Assembly: GCA_046263255.1 (NCBI GenBank)
Contig: JBHELD010000002.1
Coordinates: 1-9,388 of the forward strand
Direction of reading: 5' to 3'
Source of the DNA: JALZEG01 sp046263255
Lineage (GTDB): Bacteria > Actinomycetota > CADDZG01 > WHSQ01
DNA: 9,388 nucleotides
The notes under the pieces were generated by a model, which was not told the DNA's origin, ran no database searches, and was given only the letters and a program-made list of their open reading frames with translations. Shown in pieces: positions 5,254 through 9,388 of the stretch. The position numbers and the translations under genes are program-made. The first letter of the stretch is position 1; each line of letters opens with the position of its first letter.

Positions 5254-6654
5254 ATGAGCGCAATGACCATCTACGAGACCCTCCTCGACGGCCTCGGCAA
5301 CACTCCGCTGCTCCGCCTCTCCCGCATCGGGCGCGGCCTCCGGTGCCAGCTCGTCGCGAAGCTCGAGCTCCTCAACCCGGGGGGGAGCGTCAAGGACAGG
5401 ATCGGCATCCGGATGATCGAGGCCGCCGAGCGTGAGGGAAAGCTCCGGCCCGGCGGGACGATCGTCGAGCCGACGTCCGGCAACACCGGCGTCGGCCTCG
5501 CGATCGCCGCGGCGGTCAAAGGCTACCGGTGCATCTTCACGATGCCGGACAAGATGAGCCAGGAGAAGATCTCGATCCTGCGCGCCTACGGCGCCGAGGT
5601 CGTGATCACGCCCACGGCCGTGGCTCCGGAGTCGCCGGAGTCGTACTACCGCGTCGCCGACCGCCTGACCGAGGAGATCCCCGGCGCGTTCCAGCCGAAC
5701 CAGTACCACAACCAGGCGAACCCGGACGCTCACTACCACTCGACCGGCCCCGAGCTGTGGGAGCAGACCGGCGGCCGGATCACGCACCTCGTCGTCAGCG
5801 TCGGGACCGGCGGGACCGTCACCGGCTGCGGCCATTACCTGAAGGAGAAGAATCCGGCGATCCAGATCGTCGGCGCGGACCCGGAGGGATCGATCTTCTC
5901 CGGCGGCGATCCGCACCCCTACCTCGTCGAGGGCATCGGCAAGGAGGCATGGCCGGACACGCTCGACCGCGACGTCGTCGACCGCTGGATCACCGTCTCG
6001 GACCGCGACTCGTTCCTCATGACCCGCCGCATAACGAAGGAGGAGGGCGTCCTCGTCGGCGGGTCGTCGGGAACGGCGATGTGGGCGGCGCTCGAGGTCG
6101 CGCGGGACCTGGGGCCGGACGACTACGTCGTCGTGATCCTGCCGGACTCCGGCAAGAGCTATCTCTCGAAGATCTACAACGAGGCGTGGATGCTCGACCA
6201 CGGGTTCGCCGACCGGCCCGGCACCGCCGCGCGGATCGCGGAGGTTCTCGCGGACAAGAAGAGCCACGCCGGCGGGATCCCCGACATCGTCGCCGTGCCG
6301 TCCACGGAGAAGGTCGGGCGCGCGATCGACATCCTCCAGGAGTACGGCATCTCGCAGCTCCCCGTCGCCAAGAGCGACACGCCGGACGACATCGGCGAGA
6401 TCGTCGGGTCGATCCACGAGCGCTCGCTCCTCGACAGGGTGTTCCGGGACCGGGACGCGATCGGGCGGGACGTCATCGAGGTCATGGACGGGCCGCTGCC
6501 GGTCCTCCAGGCGACAGAGGGCGTCGAGGAGATGTTCGCCGGCCTCGCCCGGGGGGCCGAGGCGGTGGTGGTCGCCGAGGGATCGAAGCCGGAGGGGGTA
6601 CTGAGCCGGGCGGACCTCCTGGACTTCCTGGCGCACCAGGCCCGCGGCGGCTGA
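5254..6654 (+). CDS. cbs: Cystathionine beta-synthase
   Basis: This PLP enzyme condenses serine (or an activated serine) with homocysteine to cystathionine, the first step from homocysteine to cysteine. It has 466 residues. The catalytic fold-II domain covers about 1-320: NPGGSVKDRI with the PLP lysine Lys47, EPTSGNTG at 72-79 (cofactor/substrate loop), GTGGT at 184-188 (PLP phosphate), and PDSGKSY with Ser299 at the pyridine nitrogen. Two CBS domains follow at about 345-400 and 405-462; in this family they bind adenosyl ligands and regulate activity. The N-terminal heme segment of animal enzymes is absent, as in other bacteria. The frame is open from 5110, but homologues begin at about MTIYETLLDGLGNTPL, so ATG 5254 (or ATG 5263) fits. 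The full domain set separates it from plain cysteine synthase. Confidence 0.92.
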   Translation: MSAMTIYETLLDGLGNTPLLRLSRIGRGLRCQLVAKLELLNPGGSVKDRIGIRMIEAAEREGKLRPGGTIVEPTSGNTGVGLAIAAAVKGYRCIFTMPDKMSQEKISILRAYGAEVVITPTAVAPESPESYYRVADRLTEEIPGAFQPNQYHNQANPDAHYHSTGPELWEQTGGRITHLVVSVGTGGTVTGCGHYLKEKNPAIQIVGADPEGSIFSGGDPHPYLVEGIGKEAWPDTLDRDVVDRWITVSDRDSFLMTRRITKEEGVLVGGSSGTAMWAALEVARDLGPDDYVVVILPDSGKSYLSKIYNEAWMLDHGFADRPGTAARIAEVLADKKSHAGGIPDIVAVPSTEKVGRAIDILQEYGISQLPVAKSDTPDDIGEIVGSIHERSLLDRVFRDRDAIGRDVIEVMDGPLPVLQATEGVEEMFAGLARGAEAVVVAEGSKPEGVLSRADLLDFLAHQARGG

Positions 6655-6665
6655 CCGCCTTGCCG

Positions 6666-6694
6666 TTGACATCGCCCTGCCGGGCGCCTACAAC
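6666..6694 (+). promoter_or_regulatory. Near-consensus housekeeping promoter with a dyad in its spacer
   Basis: TTGACA at 6666-6671 is a perfect -35 box. TACAAC at 6689-6694 is a good -10 box, and the spacer is exactly 17 bases. The spacer holds CGCCC-TGCC-GGGCG (6673-6686), an inverted repeat that could be an operator. Transcription should start near 6701, giving a leader of about 29 bases that contains AAGGAGG (6715-6721) 8 bases before ATG 6730. This is the best promoter in the window. Confidence 0.75.
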
Positions 6695-6729
6695 GGACCG
6701 AGTTCTCATCTCGTAAGGAGGCGGTCCGA

Positions 6730-7194
6730 ATGGGTGGCTATACGGCGAAGCTGCAGGAGGCGGCGGGGGGCGTGCTTCGCCCCGGAGAGACGATCCTGGG
6801 GGCGATACGCACGCAGCCCCGCGGGACCGCGATGGGGGCCGCCGGCGGGGTAGTCGGAGCGGTCGCGGGCGGGCGCCAGGCATCGAAGGCACGCGCGGCC
6901 GCGTCGGAGGGCTCGGCGGCCGCCTCCTGGCCGACCAGCCGGTTCGCGCTCGGGCTCACCAACGAGCGGCTGCTGGCCTTCAACTACACCATGATGGGAA
7001 AGCCCAAGGACCTCCAGAACGAGGTCCCACTCGACCAGGTGACGAACATCGAGCGCGGGGGCGCGAAGATCACGAACTCGGTCGTCGTCTCGTTCGTCGA
7101 CGGCTCCGCGATCGAGCTCGAGACGGCGAAGCTCGAGAAGGTCGGCGACTTCGTCGACGCGTTCAAGCAGGCGAAGGGCGGCGCCACCCCGTAG
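6730..7194 (+). CDS. Small protein with glycine zipper and bacterial PH-like (YokE-type) domain
   Basis: The 154-residue protein has an amphipathic N-terminus (1-30). A glycine-zipper segment at about 35-49 (MGAAGGVVGAVAGGR) may insert in or lie on the membrane. The C-terminal domain at about 68-148 contains ALGLTNERLLAFNY, then VPLDQVTNIERGG, then a beta-rich part with FVDGSAIELETA. The pattern 'LTN.RLL ... IPLD.IT.IE' is typical of bacterial PH domains of the YokE kind, whose ligands are mostly unknown. It has a strong promoter and a perfect Shine-Dalgarno, so it is probably abundant and made independently of cbs. It lies between cbs (75 bp upstream) and the convergent metB. Whether it takes part in sulfur metabolism is unknown; a membrane-surface or stress role is equally possible. 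Confidence 0.75.
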   Translation: MGGYTAKLQEAAGGVLRPGETILGAIRTQPRGTAMGAAGGVVGAVAGGRQASKARAAASEGSAAASWPTSRFALGLTNERLLAFNYTMMGKPKDLQNEVPLDQVTNIERGGAKITNSVVVSFVDGSAIELETAKLEKVGDFVDAFKQAKGGATP

Positions 7195-7201
7195 GAACGA
7201 T

Positions 7202-7243
7202 CTCTCTCGTATTCGGCACGCATACGGTCCCGGCGCGAGAGGG
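7202..7243. terminator. Hairpin in the convergent gap between PH-like gene and metB
   Basis: CTCTCTCG (7202-7209) pairs with CGAGAGGG (7236-7243) through seven Watson-Crick pairs and one T-G wobble. An alternative inner pairing of CGTAT with ATACG is also possible. It lies in the 63-bp gap between two convergent stops, where a bidirectional terminator is expected. No T run flanks it, so termination is inferred from position. Confidence 0.35.
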
Positions 7244-7257
7244 GTCCGGCAGGCGGC

Positions 7258-8412
7258 TCAGCCCAGGGCCCTGTCCAGGTCCCCTATCAGGTCGTCCACG
7301 TGCTCGATCCCGACCGACAGGCGGACGAGCTCCGGCGCGACCTCGCGGCCCGAGCCCGCGAGGCTCGCGTGCGTCATCTTGCCCGGATGCTCGATCAACG
7401 ACTCGACTCCACCGAGAGACTCGCCCAGGAAGAAGAGCTTCGTGCTCTCGCAGATCCTCAGGGCCTCCTCCTCAGACGTCGCCTCGAACGAGACCATGCC
7501 CCCGTACAGCGGCTCGCCCGCCGCAGCCATCTGCCGCGCCGCGACGTCGTGGCCGGGGAAGTCCTCGAACCCCGGCCAGTAGACCGTCCGGGCCCCGTCG
7601 TGGGTGCGCAGCCATGCCGCCACCGCCGCCGCGTTGGCGCAGTGCGCGCGCATCCGCAGCCCCAGCGTCTTCAGCCCCCTCAGCAGCAGCCAGCTGTCGA
7701 AGGGGCCGGGCACCGCGCCGACCGCGTTCTGCAGGAAGCGCAGACGTGCGGCGAGCGCGGGGTCGTCGGTCGCGACGCTCCCCATCAACAGGTCGGAGTG
7801 GCCGCCGAGGTACTTCGTCGCGGAGTACACGACCGCGTCGGCGCCGAGCGCGAGCGGAAGCTGCAGATAGGGGGTCGCGAACGTGTTGTCTACGACGACG
7901 AGGGCCCCGGCTGCATGACCCACCTCCGCCAGCATCGCGACGTCGAGGATCTTCAGCAGCGGGTTCGTCGGAGTCTCCGCCACCAGCAACGCCGCGCCGC
8001 CCTCGACCGCGGCCTCCACCGACTCCCGGTCGGTCATGTCGGCGATCTCGTAGCGCAGCCCGAGGTCCCCCAGCACCTTGTCGAAGAGCCTGTAGGTCCC
8101 GCCGTAGACGTCGTCGGGAATCACGACCACGTCCCCCTCGTTGCAGGTAAGGGCGAGCGTCGTGATCGCGGCCATGCCCGAGGCGAACGCCACTGCGTGC
8201 TCGGCCCGCTCGAGTGCGGCAAGGCACGTCTCGAGGGCCCTGCGCGTGGGGTTGTCGGTCCGGGAGTATTCGAAACCTTTGTGCCTGGCTACAGCTTCCT
8301 GGACGTATGTCGATGTTTGATAGATGGGGACCACCGCAGCTCCGGTGGCCGGGTCTGGGTCCTGGCCTGCGTGAATTGCGTATGTCTCGAACCGCATAGG
8401 GTCTGATGTCAT
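7258..8412 (-). CDS. metB: Cystathionine gamma-synthase / gamma-lyase (Cys/Met metabolism PLP enzyme)
   Basis: This fold-I PLP enzyme of the Cys/Met metabolism family either joins cysteine to an activated homoserine (synthase) or splits cystathionine into cysteine (lyase). It has 384 residues, a normal length. Motifs: EYSRTDNPT with Tyr49 and Arg51 that grip PLP phosphate of the neighbouring subunit, FASGMAAI (76-83), VVVDNTFATP with Asp175, YSATKYLGGHSD with the PLP lysine Lys200, and LGGVESLIEHPGKMTHAS near the C-terminus. The start ATG 8412 has GGAG five bases upstream, better supported than ATG 8397. With cbs close by, a gamma-lyase role completing homocysteine-to-cysteine conversion is attractive, but sequence motifs do not separate the two activities securely. 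Actinobacterial relatives are usually labelled metB. Confidence 0.92.
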   Translation of the reverse strand: MTSDPMRFETYAIHAGQDPDPATGAAVVPIYQTSTYVQEAVARHKGFEYSRTDNPTRRALETCLAALERAEHAVAFASGMAAITTLALTCNEGDVVVIPDDVYGGTYRLFDKVLGDLGLRYEIADMTDRESVEAAVEGGAALLVAETPTNPLLKILDVAMLAEVGHAAGALVVVDNTFATPYLQLPLALGADAVVYSATKYLGGHSDLLMGSVATDDPALAARLRFLQNAVGAVPGPFDSWLLLRGLKTLGLRMRAHCANAAAVAAWLRTHDGARTVYWPGFEDFPGHDVAARQMAAAGEPLYGGMVSFEATSEEEALRICESTKLFFLGESLGGVESLIEHPGKMTHASLAGSGREVAPELVRLSVGIEHVDDLIGDLDRALG

Positions 8413-8462
8413 CCGATCTCCACGAGGGGGCGAGTGAGCTGAGGGACTTGGATACCACGGGC

Positions 8463-9251
8463 GTGAGCAGCGTCCGTGTGGCGATCGCAGGCCAGTGGCG
8501 CAAGGACGCGGGAAAGTTCCCCCTCCTCTACGCGCGCTCGGTCCAGCTCGCGGGAGGGTCCCCCTACGTCCTGTCCACCTTCGAGATCCCGCCGACCGAG
8601 GAGATGCCGGGTGACGTCCCGTTGCGAACCGGCATCGACCCGTACGATCCCTCGGGCCTGGACGAGGCCAGCGCGCTCCTGCTTCCGGGCGGGGGCGACA
8701 TCGACCCGGAGTGGTACGGGTCCCCGCGCCATCCCCGGACGCACGGCGTCAGCCACCGCCGCGACCGCTTCGAGCTCACGCTTCTCGCCGAGGCGCTCGA
8801 GCGCGACCTGCCGGTCCTCGCGATCTGCCACGGGATGCAGCTGCTGAACGTTCACCTCGGAGGGACGCTGGACCAGCACCTGGCGGACCGTCCGCGGCGC
8901 CTCGAGCACGACCGCGACAGGCCGCGCGCCGAGCCCGCGCACGGCATCCGAATGAACGAGCGCAGCCCGCTCGCCAACATCCTGGACGGGGCGGCAGCGG
9001 ACGTTAACTCCCACCACCACCAGGGACTGGACCGCATCGGCGACGCCCTTCGGGAGATCGCGTGGGCCGAGGACGGCGTCCTCGAGGGCGTCTACTGCGA
9101 GGACCGCAGCTGGGTCCTCGGCGTGCAGTGGCACCCGGAGGCGATGGCGGCGACGGACCCGAAGCAGCTCGCGATCTTCGAGGACTTCGTCTCGGCGGCG
9201 CGCTCCTACGCGGGCGCGCCGGCGGGTCTGCAGCCGGCACGGTCCGCCTAG
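8463..9251 (+). CDS. Class I glutamine-amidotransferase-like hydrolase (peptidase C26, PuuD-like)
   Basis: From GTG 8463 the protein has 262 residues. The frame is open to ATG 8406, and in that numbering the features are: LLLPGGGDIDPEWYG (91-105), the nucleophile elbow LAICHGMQLLNVHLGGTL with Cys141, VNSHHHQGL (200-208), and GVQWHPE with His243 and Glu245 finishing the triad. This set is characteristic of gamma-glutamyl-GABA hydrolase (PuuD) relatives, which cut gamma-glutamyl amides. The natural substrate is unknown. The first 19 residues from ATG 8406 do not look like the family and would overlap the divergent metB start by 7 bases, so GTG 8463 is preferred, although its Shine-Dalgarno is poor. 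The last dozen residues (GAPAGLQPARSA) extend beyond the fold and run up to the transposase gene; the stop codons of the two overlap. Confidence 0.85.
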   Translation: MSSVRVAIAGQWRKDAGKFPLLYARSVQLAGGSPYVLSTFEIPPTEEMPGDVPLRTGIDPYDPSGLDEASALLLPGGGDIDPEWYGSPRHPRTHGVSHRRDRFELTLLAEALERDLPVLAICHGMQLLNVHLGGTLDQHLADRPRRLEHDRDRPRAEPAHGIRMNERSPLANILDGAAADVNSHHHQGLDRIGDALREIAWAEDGVLEGVYCEDRSWVLGVQWHPEAMAATDPKQLAIFEDFVSAARSYAGAPAGLQPARSA

Positions 9252-9388
9252 GTGTGCTTCCCACACACGTTATTGACGATCGCCATGGGAGCTTCCCCGT
9301 CGTGAGCTAGGTGCGGCCGGTGGTGGTTGTAATGATGCAGCCACCCGGGGAGAGCGTCGACGCGCTGTTGATTTGACGTGTAGGTGGT
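9248..9388 (-). CDS. IS481-like transposase, C-terminal 46 residues (truncated by window end)
   Basis: Translating the minus strand from the window edge gives an uninterrupted 46-residue end containing ALPGWLHHYNHHRPH, then a GEAP segment and IVNNV before TAG. The YNHHRPH motif just after the catalytic Glu of the DDE integrase core is characteristic of IS481/IS3-type transposases. The 'LP.WL..YN..RPH' form points to IS481. The DDE residues themselves lie outside the window, so I cannot tell whether the gene is intact. Its stop (9250-9248) overlaps the TAG of the peptidase gene (9249-9251), so the element's terminal inverted repeat, if retained, must lie within the 3' end of the peptidase coding region. 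No repeat can be recognised without the other end. Confidence 0.8.
   Translation of the reverse strand, partial: TTYTSNQQRVDALPGWLHHYNHHRPHLAHDGEAPMAIVNNVCGKHT

Noticed and set aside
2990..5257. Very long plus-strand open frame opposite the dioxygenase and L,D-transpeptidase genes (755 codons)
   Set aside because: It is a shadow of high-GC codon use: the product is Arg/Val/Leu-rich low-complexity sequence with no family motif, and the opposite strand carries two clear enzymes.
5098..6672. Long minus-strand open frame opposite cbs (524 codons)
   Set aside because: It has the same composition-driven antisense pattern, no motifs, and exact overlap with an intact cystathionine beta-synthase.
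8406..8462. N-terminal extension of the peptidase C26 protein from ATG 8406
   Set aside because: The 19 extra residues are unlike the family, the site lacks a Shine-Dalgarno, and it would overlap the start of the divergent metB gene. It cannot be fully excluded.
9252..9268. GTGTG/CACAC inverted repeat as a terminator for the peptidase gene
   Set aside because: It lies inside the transposase coding end, has only five pairs and no T run after it.

Overview
The window looks like the chromosome of a high-GC actinobacterium. Third codon positions are almost all G or C. One gene encodes a DUF3499 protein, a family essentially confined to Actinomycetota, and several genes carry a TANNNT hexamer 6-9 bases before the start codon with no clear Shine-Dalgarno, a pattern typical of leaderless actinobacterial transcription. 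I cannot name the genus. The sequence alone suggests a deep-branching or uncultivated actinobacterium rather than a well-known Streptomyces or Mycobacterium.

Layout. 1-354: 3' end of a GNAT acetyltransferase (+). 355-595: no gene, but a compact predicted RNA structure (416-549) with a plausible plus-strand promoter in front. 596-1884: four small minus-strand genes, in transcription order a signal-peptide protein ending in an LPDTG sortase-type anchor (1884-1564), a DUF3499 protein (1512-1198), a DUF6788-like protein (1154-846) and a zinc-ribbon protein (781-596). The last three are small Cys-rich, presumably zinc-binding proteins. 1945-2751: alpha/beta hydrolase (+), divergent from the LPDTG gene. 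2752-3043: intergenic, with an AT-rich perfect palindrome, a minus-strand intrinsic terminator and a strong hairpin just after the next gene's stop. 3044-5143: minus-strand pair of an L,D-transpeptidase followed immediately by tryptophan 2,3-dioxygenase. The dioxygenase has no ATG/GTG/TTG at its expected start and seems to begin at a CTG touching the transpeptidase TAA. 5254-8412: cystathionine beta-synthase (+), a small glycine-zipper/PH-like protein (+, with a near-consensus promoter), and a convergent cystathionine gamma-synthase/lyase (-). 8463-9251: class I glutamine-amidotransferase-like hydrolase (+, peptidase C26). 9248-9388: C-terminus of an IS481-like transposase (-), cut by the window end.

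Function. The cbs and metB products form the two steps of transsulfuration between homocysteine and cysteine, and their neighbourhood resembles cbs-X-metB in mycobacteria. The L,D-transpeptidase acts on peptidoglycan outside the membrane, and the LPDTG protein may be attached to the wall. Tryptophan dioxygenase opens the kynurenine pathway; its coupling to a wall enzyme is unexpected. I see no defence system, CRISPR array, prophage or biosynthetic cluster. The points most worth a second look are the unassigned structured RNA near 416-549 and the CTG-started dioxygenase.
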